Assembly: GCA_015698045.1 (NCBI GenBank)
Contig: BLAL01000036.1
Coordinates: 62,001-126,000, forward strand
Length of the DNA stretch: 64,000 nt
Direction: 5' to 3'
Source: Rhizophagus clarus
Lineage: Eukaryota > Glomeromycota > Glomeromycetes > Glomerales > Glomeraceae
Below the pieces are notes generated by a model that ran no database searches, was not told the origin of the DNA, and worked only from the letters and a program-made list of their open reading frames with translations. Below, one piece after another: positions 22,512-34,842 of the stretch. The stretch's first letter is position 1. Each line of letters opens with the position of its first letter. Position numbers and translations under genes: made by a program.

Positions 22512-23985
22512 ATAAGATTCAGTAAATCAGTTCAGTTTTTAATAATTACTAGTCAATTTTGGTAATCACTAATAAGACTCCGAACAATACTAATATAACT
22601 CACAAATGATCTGCATGCATTTACTATTAATTCTACTTTCATAGTAACATTACACAAACTTACATCTTAGTTAAAATAAAAAATTTTTTAAATTTATAAA
22701 AGAATTATTTGGTATAAAGGCAGGATCATGTGACTTGCTGATCTAATCAGATAATTTGAATATCTGATCTTTTTTTAATTCAGTTTATTTTTGTAGTGTT
22801 ACCAGATAAAAAGCACAACCAGACTTTTGGGATTAAGGTAAGAGGAGGTTGGGAAAGGTGTTTCGTTATTTTTTTTAATTAATTAAATTATTAACTTTTT
22901 TTTTATTTTTTTTGTAGTGTTGCCAGATGAAAAGTATGACTGAACTTTTAGAATTAAGGTAAGGGAGGGTGGGAAAATGTTTTTCAGTATTTTTTTTAAC
23001 TAATTAACTTTTTTTTATTTTTTGTTCTTTTTTGTAGTGTTGCCAGACGAAAAGCATGACAAGACTTTTGAAATTAAGGTAAGTGAGGGTTAGGAAAGGT
23101 GTTTCATTATTTTTTTAATTAATTATTAACTTTTTTTTATTTTTTGTAATGTTGCCAGACAAAAAGCATGACTAGACTTTTGGAATTAAGGTAAGGGAGG
23201 ATGGGGAAGTATTTTTCAGTGTTTTTTTTAACTAATTAATTAATTTTTTTTTTTTTTTTGTAGTGCTGCCAGATGAAAAGCATGACCAGACTTTTAGAAT
23301 TAAGGTAAGAGAGGGTTGGGAAGGTGTTTCATTTTTTTTTTAATTAATTAAGTTATTAACTTTTTTTTTATTTTTGTAGTGTTGCCAGACAAAAAATACG
23401 ACCAGACTTTTGGAATTAAGGTAAGGGAGAGTGGGAAATGTTTTTTGGTATTTTTTTAACTAATTAATTAATTTTTTTTTTTTTTTTTGTAATGTTACCA
23501 GACAAAAAGCATGACCAAACTTTTGGAATTTAGGTAAGGGAGGGTGGGGAGGTGTTTTTCATTGTTTTTTTTTTAACTAATTAATTATTTTTTTTTATTT
23601 TTTGTAGTGTTGCCGGATGAAAAACACAATACGACTTTTGGAATTAGGGTATTAAAAACTGAAAAAGAATAATAAAAATAAATAAATTTGGTTTAAAATA
23701 CTGAAAAAAAGTGAAAAAATAAATAAAATAAAATAAAATTTCCACATATATCTATTATAAACTCTACGCAAACATAAAATGTGAGTTACTCTCAAATTGA
23801 CTGATCTACGCAAACTCAATTTGTGGGTTTAAAAAGTAACTTCATATAAACTTTACGCAAACCTGTATGTAAGTTATATTGGTATTATTTGGGATCCTTC
23901 ACTAATACTGATACTGAACAATTCAGTTTGGTATCAATTTTTGCAAAAACTGAACTGAACTGAACTGATACGAGCTCTAGGTAGA
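22512..23985. mobile_element. Possible non-autonomous element enclosing the 41-nt array
   Basis: TCAGTTCAGTTTTTAATAAT near 22525 resembles the reverse complement of GCAAAAACTGAACTGAACTG near 23944-23963, and both sides continue with TAATCACTAATA/TATTAGTGAA and ACTAATATAA/AATACCAATATAA. Target duplications were not found, so the ends are approximate. The inner part is the tandem 41-nt array. Confidence 0.35.
22797..23648 (+). repeat. Eight tandem 41-nt exon-like units with splice-site-like borders
   Basis: Units at 22797-22837, 22918-22958, 23038-23078, 23150-23190, 23264-23304, 23380-23420, 23493-23533 and 23608-23648, every one exactly 41 nt. Typical start TGTTGCCAGAC, typical end GGAATTAAG. 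Each is preceded by a long T-run and TGTAG (TGTAA in units 4 and 7) and, except the last, followed by GTAAG. The spacers vary, 80, 79, 71, 73, 75, 72 and 74 nt, the size of local introns. The borders therefore look like 3' and 5' splice sites around a repeated micro-exon. 41 is not a multiple of 3. No wider gene was found around it. Confidence 0.8.
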
Positions 23986-24281
23986 ATCTTGAATAATATA
24001 TAAATAGGTAACAAATTTTTGGCAAAAATTTACTATTAGCTCTACACATTTTTTCAGAACCAGAATTATGATAATGTTAGTCAATTACTAAATAAAGTAA
24101 TAAATTCCTAATCAATGTTATCAAAAGTTATCTAAATAAAGAAAGATTTTTATAATTATTTTGGCCTATTCTACACATTATTTTCTGTTACCTATTTCAA
24201 TATTGCTTAGAATCCTATAAAGGTATTTGTTTATATTCAGTTTGTATTAAATGAAATTTATATATAGAATTTATTTATAAT

Positions 24282-24386
24282 TAGTCATGAGATATATCTG
24301 TGACTCCAGTGGAGGGAACAGGTAGGCTTTATCTTTCTGATCTTTTGTAGTAAATAAAAGCACTTTTTTTGACTAAAAAAAAAAAA
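24282..24386 (+). mobile_element. LINE-type 3' tail (family A), 105 bp, with 16-bp TSD
   Basis: AGAATTTATTTATAAT at 24266-24281 recurs with one change at 24387-24402. The insert contains CATGAGATATATCTGTGACT, GGTAGGCTTTATC and TAAATAAAAGCACTTTTTTT, then GACT plus poly(A). The same 3' sequence appears inverted at 52813-53590 and 33801-33846, so this is the 3' end of one poly(A) retroelement family, heavily 5'-truncated. Confidence 0.8.
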
Positions 24387-24402
24387 AGAATTTGTTTATA
24401 AT

Positions 24403-25416
24403 ATATTTTAGGAAATGTGATACATTTTATATTTCACTTTTTAAAATCATTATAAATTTTAACATTTTTATTTACATCAGAAAATGTGATGCATCTTATA
24501 TCTTACTTTTTAAAAAGGTTTTAATTATTATAATATTTCATTTATATTAAAAAATATGATACATCTTAAATTTTGCTTTGTATGAAAAAAAATTAATAAA
24601 TCACATGTTTATATTAATCAGATCATGTGTAATATATCATGCTAAATTTAATTGTATTACACCTATGCTAGATATACATTTTTCCATTAAAATTTTAAAA
24701 AGATTTTATAATACTAGTAAAAATAATTCTAATTAAAGTTATTAAATAATTAAAAAAAAGATTTAGTTAGATTAATTTCATTCAGTTTTTAAAAAGAAAG
24801 TAATTTTCCGACTAGCATTATCTAAAAAAGAAAGTCTACGTGATTTTTTTTTTTTTTTTTTTACCAAATTCTACGCGGAGTTAGTAGACTTAAAATTCAC
24901 CGGCATTGCCTTTTAGGGATAAATATGATTCACACACAATACCTAAAATACATATTGTAATTAAAAACTAATTTTTTCTGAAAAAACTCCTTTATTAATG
25001 ATTAATTATGATTAATTCATGTGCGGATTGATGATCGTAACTCAACTAGCCAACAAACTAAGGATCAAAAAGATCTAAACCAGATTAGATTTATACAAAT
25101 TAAGAATTAAGTTTCTCGCATCAATGGTTAATCATTTAAAGCTTATTTACTTATGATAAAAAAAAAATAGGCTGTGAAAATAAATTTTCCTACGATTGTC
25201 TACCATAATAGGAATTTCGTTGTCCCGCATTCGAAAAATTCGATAAAACGTTTTTCTATTTAAGATGTTTAAAGATGTGATAATTAATGCAGTGACAACA
25301 CAATATAATATAAAAATAATAACGGATATCGCAACGTGAGAACTGAGAAACTTTCCGATTATTAACTTTTTCACATATATAAAAGTTAGAGCATTAGAAA
25401 ATTTTTTCTCTGTGAT
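24403..25416. other. AT-rich 5' flank of the AMP deaminase gene
   Basis: Three loose copies of an AAAATGTGATACATCTTATAT-type motif at about 24413-24570, a poly(T) run at 24846-24862, then ordinary AT-rich sequence that presumably includes the promoter and 5' UTR before the ATG at 25417. A minus-strand frame at 25147-25473 overlaps the gene start and is not supported. Confidence 0.5.
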
Positions 25417-28400
25417 ATGACAGATAGCAGTTCGACCATTATTAGGGATGAATACCCATTTCCAGCAGAACAACTTTCAGAAGAGCCGGAGTCTTTTATA
25501 GATTCATCTGCAGCCGGTGGTTTAAATAAAATGAGAACTCCATATTACTCTTATCACGTTGATAAAACCATTAAACATGTGAGTTGTTACTTTTGAAACG
25601 CGATATCAGCACTGGTTTACTGTAATATATATTAAACGGACAATAAAGAATAACTTAATAAGTATTGATTTAAAAGTTATTTGAATTTTTATCATTCTAA
25701 TACTATTTACGTTATCTTATTAATGGTTGCAAAAAAGGGTGATTCTCATTATTGGGCTAGACGTTCCTCTTATAAAGCTGAACCATCCCCTGACAATTCT
25801 CCAGTGACACAAGAAGTAGTGACTGGTAAGTTAGCTAATGCAATACTAATTTTTCATTTAATTCTATTTATTTAATATTTTTTTGTTTTTTAAAAAAAAA
25901 CTAAAATTTGCAGATCAAGTTAAATATGAACTCGAAGACCCTCAGGTTAAAAGCGAATTGGAGGATCTTTATACTCGTTTTCATAAATGTCTTGATTTAC
26001 GTGATAAATATATGGAATTATCATTACAAGGACCAAGAGATAATCCTAAAGATAGTGTTGAGTGGAAAATTTATCCTCCACATCATGACAATAAAGAGAA
26101 AGAAGTTGGTAGTGATTTTGAGTTCGAGAAATGTGAAATTCCCACAGAACACGAAGTATGTTTAATCTCATATTTTATTCGCATCAGAACTACAAATAAA
26201 CCGGTTTTTTAGTATCATTTCAGATTAGACGAAGGTGGTGTTTATAAAGTTTATAAAACACAAGAAGGTAAAAATTGTGATACTGAGTTGATTACAAATA
26301 TACGTAAAGCATTGATAACTATTGCAACGTATACATTAGATAATAGTCCAGCTTACGAGGTTCCAAGTGTCAAAGAATACTTTATGGATCTTGATGAGAT
26401 TTTAAACGTAATTTCTGATGGTCCAGCAAAAAGTTACGCATACAGAAGGCTTCGTTATTTAGAAAGTAAATGGAATATGTATTCACTGTTAAGAGAATAT
26501 CAGGAAATTGCTGATTCAAAGGTGAAGTATCAATATATTTATAACTTTTCTACAAATTACAGTTTCACGTATTAAAATTTCTCCTCTTACGTTTTAAGAA
26601 AGTTCCACATAGAGATTTTTATAACGTTAGGAAGGTTGATACTCACGTGCATTTATCCTCGTGCATGAACTCTAAGCACTTGCTTCGCTTTATTAAAGCA
26701 AAATTGAAAAAAGCTCCACAAGTATGTTATTCCTTTATCTGATTTTTCCAACTAATACACACATAAATATAGATTGTATCAGCTAAAAGGTTTGTTTAAC
26801 GTATCCGCTCCTTCCTTTTCTCCCAATTCTCTAGTTCATTATGTTACTGTTTATTATTTAACAAAAGAAATTTCAACCTCTTTGCCATCTTTATAATTCC
26901 ATGCGTTGTTGAATATTTCTTTTATTGGTACCTGAACTGATACGTAAACTGTCTAATGTTTATATTATGAATTATAGGACGAGGTTATTTTCAGAGATGG
27001 CAAAGTACTTACACTGGCTCAAGTATTTGAAAGTCTGAAATTATCTGCGTATGAACTTAGTATTGATACTTTAGATACTCATGTAAGTTATTTGAAAATT
27101 CATATATTATATCTCATATATTTTTAATTGATTGAGTTGTTCACTATTTAAAGGCCCATAAAGATACATTCCATCGGTTCGATAAATTCAATTTGAAATA
27201 TAATCCAATTGGAGAATCTCGTTTGAGGGAAATATTTTTGAAAACGGATAATTATATTAATGGAAGATATTTTGCTGAGCTTACCAAAGGTAATAATTTA
27301 TTTATTCTTTATGAAACAGATTCCCATAGAAAGTTGGCAAAGAGGATTCTACTGGGTTGAATGATGTCAAATCAGTCACAAATCGGTCACCAAGTATGCA
27401 TATGATTGGTTGGCAACTACAATAACAAAGTAGGAGCACCTAGCAGACTGAAGATGGGATCATGCACTGACAAGACAGTGACACTACCAAATCAAGATTC
27501 TAGACCCAGGATTTCTCTTATATATTAACGTTTTGTTTATATAGAGGTGATCTCAGACTTAGAAGCAAGCAAATATCAAATGGCAGAATATCGTGTTTCT
27601 ATCTATGGACGGTAATATAAGATTATTTTATAATTTAACAATAATTTCATATTAAATAATTTTTTTGTTCTTTTTAGCTCAACATCTGAATGGGATAAAC
27701 TTGCAAAATGGATCATAAATAATAAGATAATTTCACCAAACGTTCGTTGGTTAATTCAGGTACCAAGACTTTATAATGTTTACAGAACTAGTGGAGCTTG
27801 CGAGTGTTTCGAATGTGTTATCAAAAGTAAGTTATTTGGATTTATAATGTATGTAACGCCATTTTTGCAACTCATAAATAGTAAATTCCATTGTTTAATG
27901 CAGATATCTTCGAACCTTTATACGAGGTTACTAAAAATCCTAGATCTCATCCCGAGTTACATGTTTTCCTTCAACGCGTAGTAGGATTCGATAGTGTGGA
28001 TGATGAATCTAAGGCAGAGCGTCGCATACACAAGAAATATCCATGCCCGAAAGAATGGAACACTAATCTTAATCCACCATATTCTTATTATTTATATTAT
28101 ATGTTCGCAAACATGGTCAGTTTGAATCAATGGAGAAAGGCTAGATGCTTTAGTAAGGTTTATTTGCATATGATTATTTTAGTTATTTTACATTTATGCT
28201 TATGATTTAACGTGATTTTTTTTTATTTAGATACATTCGTTCTTCGACCCCATGCCGGTGAAGCTGGTGATACTGATCATTTAACTTCTGCTTTTCTAAC
28301 GTCACAATCCATATCTCATGGTATTCTGTTACGTAAAGTTCCTGCATTACAATATCTTTATTATCTTAAACAAATTGGAATTGCTATGTCGCCTCTATCA

Positions 28401-29158
28401 AATAATGCATTATTTTTAAATTATGAGAGAAATCCGTTCTTGAGTTTCTTTCAAAAAGGATTAAATATAAGTTTGAGTACAGATGACCCGTTACAATTTC
28501 ATTTTACAAAGGAACCACTGATAGAAGAATATAGCGTTGCCGCTCAGGTGCAATTAAAATTTTAGATTTCACATTGTTTGTTAATTACAATCTAATCACA
28601 TATTCGAAATTTAAGATTTGGAAATTATCGGCGTCAGATATGTGTGAACTTGCACGTAATTCAGTTATACAAAGTGGATTCGAAATAGAAGTAAAGAAAC
28701 ATTGGTTAGGGAAAGATTGGCGTTTATCTGGGCCAGATGGAAATAGTGAGTGCCATAATTTTATTGGATAATACGTTATTTGAACCAATAATTCATCCTT
28801 TTACTCTTGATATTAATAATTAGATATTCACAAAACAAACGTCCCTGAAATCAGAATGAAATTCCGTTATGATACTTTGATGGAAGAAGTAGGGATGATT
28901 GAAAAATATTCCAAATTTAAGAGAGAACCGATTCATTGTGCTGATAAAAGTGCGGATATGATGTCAAAAACTGGAGACAAACCTTCATCGTATGGAAATG
29001 AAAGTCCAGGAGGTAGTAATAATTTCTTTTCAGAAGTTGGTCTTGGCGTTATACCTGGTGTGGCTATGTTTGTAGAAAAAGCTCATCATAAATTAGGCAA
29101 AAAGTATCGAAAAGATAGATCTGCTGAAGAGGTACCAAGTAGCGGAAATAGTTTATAA
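25417..29158 (+). CDS. AMD1: AMP deaminase
   Basis: Converts AMP to IMP plus ammonia in the cytoplasmic purine nucleotide cycle. Thirteen exons read by eye: 25417-25578, 25738-25825, 25914-26155, 26213-26521, 26599-26721, 26978-27082, 27154-27289, 27545-27611, 27678-27826, 27904-28152, 28231-28547, 28616-28745, 28824-29158. All phases agree, giving about 803 residues, the length expected for fungal AMP deaminases. Signatures: [19 protein letters not shown] (the HxH zinc ligands), [43 protein letters not shown] and [11 protein letters not shown]. The start lies in exon 1, ahead of the conserved part. The exon 2 acceptor (after AAAAAAG) lacks a pyrimidine tract and is the weakest junction. An acceptor-like TTTGATTAG at 29270-29278 could allow an alternative last exon. 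Confidence 0.95.
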
Positions 29159-29920
29159 AAACAACCTTCTCCACAATAATATAGGATCAATTATTACTAT
29201 ATTGAATATTTAATTTTTTAATCTCTTTCTGTAATGATTTATTATATATAACTTTGAATTATTGTTCGTTTGATTAGGTGATAATAATCTTCATCGAGGT
29301 AATATGAAATGTCTTGGATATAGAACTACATCACCTGATGCTGTTGAACAACAGTAAGGATAAAACAGTATTCAAGACAAATTGCGTCTTGTAACGTCAC
29401 AAGAATTGTTGGGAATAATTTTGGATATGCAATGATTTGCTTTTTAGCTTCTTCGATCGAATTCATGAAATTTATAAGAAAACCATTAAAGAACTGCCGA
29501 ATCATCCCTCCTAAATTATATCAGGTTATAATAGTATTAATATATTGTATATGGAAGAACACGTCCCATTAAAAATTAACTTATAGATAACTAAAGTGTA
29601 GTCATTATAGATACAGGATGACTAATTTTAAAGCTAATAGTTTGTGAAATTATGAGATTATCTTATAGACAGACACTTATAGCAATTATATTAGATTCAA
29701 CCATGTTTCAAATCCAACTTAAAAATATTTCAAATATTAATCTATTTAAGCTATGAGGATTTCAAAATGATTATAATATATAAAGAATTAATTTTAATGG
29801 TATTATAATATATACAATAGTTTTCATTTCTAATAATTAATTTTATGGCTTTATTACTATCACAATAAGAAATATTTTATTTTAAAATCCATTATAATTT
29901 CTTTTAAAAAATTATAGTAA
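29159..29920. other. 3' flank of AMP deaminase, AT-rich
   Basis: Probable 3' UTR then AT-rich sequence. A short coding-like stretch follows the possible acceptor at 29278 (GATAATAATCTTCATCGAGG). No other gene or repeat recognised. Confidence 0.4.
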
Positions 29921-32330
29921 ATAATGCTAGGAAACGGAAACCGGAGCGAAAATTTGTATCAAGTTGTGATACCCTTTGTAAGCATAAAACCAGAGAGAAT
30001 GAAATGTTTAGCCAATGTGAAATACGCCTTGCAAAGCAATATAAATCCAGCTGCAAAAAAAGTAATTGAAAAGTGAGAGGTACATACAGCATGTAATAAA
30101 GAATGAAAGTGCGTAAAGTTAATAACAGAAATAGATGAACAACGTAAAAAATGCCTTAATTATCATCGTGAATAAAGAAAATACCTGAAGGATATTCAAA
30201 ATACAACAAATCAAAGCTAAATTCGCAAGTCGCAACAGTAAAATCTGTAGCAAAAGTTTATGAATAGTAGCACAAATGGTACAGATACATGTGATAACGT
30301 TAGTGTACTTAGTGAATCAGAGCAAGATCTTTTAAAGAAATTTCATAAAATTAATAAATTTAAGCATTCGCTTTGCATTATGTGCAATGAATATTTTCAT
30401 CCATAGTAATTATAAAAAGGGAATGCCAACATTGTCATAAAGAAAAGAATCTGAAAAATTCTTAGTAGAAAGCAATATGGATTCAAGTGAAGTGCTTGAC
30501 GAATTTTGAAACCTTATAGAGATTGAGGAAATGCTATTTGTATGAGTATTTTCTGTGATGTCAGTTTACAGACTTTGTAAAGGTCAGCATGGATATTGTG
30601 AAAATATAACCAACTTTCCTTAAGATATCTAAGAGTTTGCTTTAAGACTTCCTTAACATCCATTAGTATTAGATGTGCTTATAATATGCTATCAATCTGC
30701 AAGCAATCTAGAAGTATTTAGAGATTTTAAAGTACGTCATAATAAAGTAACTCATGCATTGATTTGGTTAAAACAGAACAATCACTATTATGTTAACATA
30801 ATCATTGATCATGAAGTTCTTCAGTCTTTACCACTTGATGAAATAATTGATGATTAACTTCAATACATTGTCTATTAAAAATGAAGGTAATATAATTCGT
30901 TTTAGTTTCACTCTTAGCTAATCATGAAGATATTGCTATCAAAAATACTCTTGATTGAATACAGGATGAAAATAATTCTATAATATAGTCATAAATAAAT
31001 AGAAGTCCTATTAACAAATTCTAAACATTAGGATATATAGTATGTATATTTCTAACCTTATATCCAACCAGATATGCAGATTTACATGCAAAACATATTA
31101 AAGATATAAAACTTACCAAGTATTTCAAGCATCTTCTTTAATATAAAAATGAAAGATTTACACATTACACTTATTGGCAATATTTTATATTGAATTCTCA
31201 GATGTATTAGCAAGTATTACAAGAAGAAAAAGTATATATTAAACAAAATTTAACTAATATACAGATCATTGTTACAGATATTATGATAATTATATGGCTA
31301 ATAGAATTATGTATTATGAAGAAAGTTTACACAAATCTCATCAATTCTAGAATACTTAGCATAATAAATTAACCAAATAGGATCAGATGGTTTGATTTTT
31401 TTATATTTAGTATTACTGATTTATATTGACTTAAACTTTATAAGTTTATATTATTTAATGGTAATTATGAAACTTTGACCAGATATTATTATTAAAATAT
31501 TGTAAATAATTCTTACATAACGGTATGATTTATTCATAAATAATTTAAGAACTTTTAACGATATTTTAAAGAAACAATAGGATTTGAAGGATTAGTAATT
31601 CAAATTCAAATAGCAACATTACAACAGTATTCATGTATATAAAATTGAAAAAAGAAGAAATGTACCAAAATAGAATAAAAAAAACAAAAGAAAATAAGAA
31701 TAAAATGAAGAAAATTGTACAATATTTTAATAATATAGTTATTATAATAAATCCTGAAATTAATATGCTTGTTTCTAAATGGTATCTGTATTAAAAGAAA
31801 AGTGATAAATTAAGTAACGATATGTAAGATTATATTGATTTGATCAATAAATTACAATGATATACCATAAGTAATCTTATGTATTGTCTATAGATGCCAT
31901 CCAAATCCAAAATAATTTGAGATTATGGCAGCCCAAATGTACAAATCCAAATTAATTTACAAATTATATATATAAATTTTATAATTTATACTTGAAAATT
32001 ATAACAGTCAAAATGTACAAATTAATTTGGGATTTACTTAAAATAATTTGGATAGCATTTATAGTATTGTCTTCATATTAATCAAAAAGAAGAACAGATT
32101 TGCCAATTTGAATATCCTAAAGATATTATTGAAGAATATTCATATAGAATGATAATAATAGACAACTAGAATTTATAACAAAAAGAAATGATTAATACAT
32201 AAATTTATATAATTATTTTTAATTACAAGATTAGCAAGCAAATGTGAATTTGAAACTAATTCTAAATATATATATTATATTATAATATATTACAAAATAT
32301 ACAAGCAAAATAAATCATAATCAAAAGCTT
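29920..32330 (+). pseudogene. Decayed Helitron (Rep/helicase-like protein)
   Basis: Fragments in the three forward frames, in the correct order, match Helitron helicase-like N-terminal domains: a KRKPERKFVSS-type start near 29930, LCIMCNEYFHP near 30376-30408, MDSSEVLDEF near 30478, YRLCKGQHGY near 30568-30597, the 60-residue frame 30675-30857 (FRDFKVRHNKVTHALIWLKQ, then NNHYYVNIIIDHEVLQSLP), TRYADLHAKHIKDIKLTKYF near 31067, and later FEYPKDIIEEYS near 32109. Many stops and frameshifts; AT-shifted. A rolling-circle DNA transposon long dead. Termini (5' TC, 3' hairpin-CTRR) were not found. A MITE interrupts it at 31894-32058. Confidence 0.7.
31894..32058. mobile_element. 165-bp MITE inside the Helitron remnant
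   Basis: Starts ATGCCATCCAAAT and ends ATTTGGATAGCAT, inverted termini with one mismatch. It separates two Helitron coding fragments that would otherwise be near-continuous (TACAATGATATACC.. before, AGAACAGATTTGCC after). Flanks CTATAG and TTATAG suggest a short TA-type or degenerate duplication. Superfamily uncertain. Confidence 0.65.
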
Positions 32331-33600
32331 TTTTAAATATATTATCATTATTTTTAAAATGATGTAATTTTCAAATTTGAAAAGTTATTAATAAAAAAAA
32401 AGAATTCAAATTCTAAAAATTTATGTAATATTATAATTTATTCAATAAGATTTTAAAATAAAAATCAATTTTTTTAATGAATTTTTGAGTTTTTTAACAT
32501 GTAAAAAATCTATTTTATGTATAAAAAATATATAAAAATATTTTCTATTTCACTAAAAAACTACTAAATTGAAATGTATTTTATATGTCAAATATACATA
32601 TATTATAAGTTATAACATAGATTTGATATCAAATAATTATGATTATAATAAAATGATCAAACTAATCAAAAAAAATTATACTAAAAAAGTTTTATATTTT
32701 AAAACTTAGTTTATAAACTGGATAAAGTACATGAAAAAATAAAAATTGTTTTATCATTTAGCAATTAAAAATATAAATATAAATTGAATATAAAACAGCC
32801 ATATAATTATATATTTTGCTTAGCATGTAATAGTCAAATTAATAGAGATATTAAAGCAATTAATAAAAATAAAAAATTTATTATCATTTTTTCTTTACCA
32901 ACTGATGGTACTTCTCTTCAACCATCTACACTATCTATACCATTACAAATAGAATTCAAATTACACATATTTATTAAATAAAACAAACAAATATTATTTA
33001 CTATAATAATTAGCTTTAATTTAAAATATTCAATCTTTATTAATTATAAGGATAAATTTAAGTTATTTATTTGGATTAATAAATATACTTTAATATATAA
33101 ATTATATTCAGAGAATAGAACTGAAATACTTTTAGATAATAAAGAAACATTTAATAAATTTTTAAAAAATTATTAAAGTATATAATAGGAAATAAAAAAG
33201 TAGTAGTTATTATTATACTTAAAAAAGCATCTAAAAAATAATCACATCAAATTATATTAATTATTTTTGAAAATTATTTACAAAATTATTATATATTTAA
33301 TAAAATTATAGAGTAATAAAATTTTAAAATAGAAATCTAATGAAAAATTTAATAATGATACCTAAAATACTAAGTTTAAATTATAATTATCAAAAAAATA
33401 TGCAAAAAAGTATACACTTAAAAAAGCAAATTTGGATAAAAATAAAATATTGATTGGTTCTTATATAATAAAATTAAATGATAAATATATTTATAATATT
33501 CAAAATCATAAATATTGTTTTATTAAAAAAAATTATCATTTACCTTTAACTAATTTTACAATTAGTTTATAGGTTAAAAAAAATTATATATATTTACAAA
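32331..33600. other. AT-rich stretch with decayed coding-like traces
   Basis: A 65-residue forward frame at 32784-32981 (CLACNSQINRDIKAINKNKK, then FIIIFSLPTDGTSLQPSTLS) looks like protein, with a CxxC start. Weaker forward traces continue to about 33570 (ILIGSYIIKLNDKYIYNIQN). I cannot name the family. It may be a dead host or transposon gene. The remainder is AT-rich without structure. Confidence 0.35.
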
Positions 33601-33619
33601 TTTTAAATTTTATAATATT

Positions 33620-33737
33620 GGTAAATATTTGAACTGATAATATTTTACTAGAAGTATAGTATATAGATTAGAAGCGATACTTTGTATCCTCTCTTTATCT
33701 AATAAATACGAATGCGTTTTTAACACCAAAAAAAAAA
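33620..33737 (+). mobile_element. LINE-type 3' tail (family B), 118 bp, with 17-bp TSD
   Basis: TTAAATTTTATAATATT at 33603-33619 is repeated exactly at 33738-33754. The insert ends ATACGAATGCGTTTTTAACACC plus poly(A). It is a different 3' end from family A. The perfect duplication suggests a fairly recent insertion. Confidence 0.82.
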
Positions 33738-33800
33738 TTAAATTTTATAATATTATTAAATTTATTTTATTTTTATTATAACTAAAGTAAATAAAAATAC

Positions 33801-33846
33801 TTTTTTTTTTTTTTTTTTTTTTTAGTCAAAAAAAATGCTTTTATTT
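33801..33846 (-). mobile_element. 46-bp LINE-type tail (family A) with 13-bp TSD
   Basis: TAAATAAAAATAC at 33788-33800 is repeated exactly at 33847-33859. Between is poly(T) then AGTCAAAAAAAATGCTTTTATT, the reverse complement of the family A end (AATAAAAGCA..TTTGACT-poly(A)). It is an extreme 5' truncation, leaving little more than the tail. Confidence 0.75.
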
Positions 33847-33959
33847 TAAATAAAAATACAGATTTATTAATTATATTATATTTAGTATAATATATTCAAT
33901 AAAAGTAATTAAAAAAAATTCTTCTAATGTTACTAATGATTTCATTAATAATTTTCAAA

Positions 33960-34135
33960 TAATAATATATGGAGATCTGCATAGCAAAATAAGAGGCTCA
34001 ATCTCAAAAATTTTTTTTGAAATTTTGTTATATCTGTAATTTTTAGTAAAATTAATGTATAATTATCATATAAACTTAAAAATTTTTTTTGAGGCTGAGT
34101 CCCTTGTTTTACTATGCAAGTCTTCATATTTTCAA
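33960..34135. mobile_element. Fold-back MITE, about 175 bp
   Basis: GGAGATCTGCATAGCAAAAT at about 33970 pairs, with a few mismatches, with the reverse complement of TTTTACTATGCAAGTCTTC near 34109-34128. The complementarity continues inward (GAGGCTCAATCTCAAAAA against TTTTTGAGGCTGAGTC). No target duplication could be fixed. The ORF over it is an artefact. Confidence 0.6.
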
Positions 34136-34842
34136 TATCTCTACTATTCTTAATAAAAGTATTATTCATTATATCTATATTATTATTTGATTATGATTCA
34201 AGAAAATCTTCAATTATCTTATAATTATCAGATCAAAGTTTATCAATTTCTTTACAATATCATTAAATCATAATTTAACAAAAAAAACTATATCAAGTAT
34301 GAAAGATTTTTTGAAAAACCTAAATCAAGAATATGGAAATAGAAAATTTATATACTATTTATCTATTTTTGAAAACAGAAAATTCTTGTTAATCAATCAC
34401 AGGTCGAATGAAAAAAAATCGTCAAAAATCGGCAGTCCGATTTTTAACCGATTTTTGGATATATTTGTCTGATTTATGGCTTTTTAAAGCCGATTTTATG
34501 GCGCGAATTGTTTGTGATCGGAAATACGTTATTTATGAACAAAAAATCGGAATGCCAATTTTGGCAGATTTTGCGAAAATCGGCATTCCGATTTAAAATA
34601 AACATGTCGATAGCTAAAAATAAGACTGCCGGTTTATAGCTATATTTGTCCTATTTATGGCATTTTGCTGCCGATTTTATGGCACGTATTGTTGGCAATC
34701 GGAAATTCTTTTATTTTTATCGACATAAATCGGAATACCGTTTTAAAATTATAATTGCCGATTCTCGCAAAATCAGAACGCCGATTTTTAAATAATCATG
34801 CCAAATCTCCTAAAATCGGATTGCCAAGTTTAATTCAGTATA

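Noticed and set aside
22797-23648. CRISPR array reading of the regular 41-nt repeats
   Set aside because: Spacers are similar to each other (T-runs, TAATTAATTAA), there are no cas genes, and the context is eukaryotic with splice-like borders.
25147-25473. Minus-strand 108-residue frame upstream of AMP deaminase
   Set aside because: Overlaps the real first exon and probable promoter; hydrophobic composition typical of AT-rich antisense; no family recognised.
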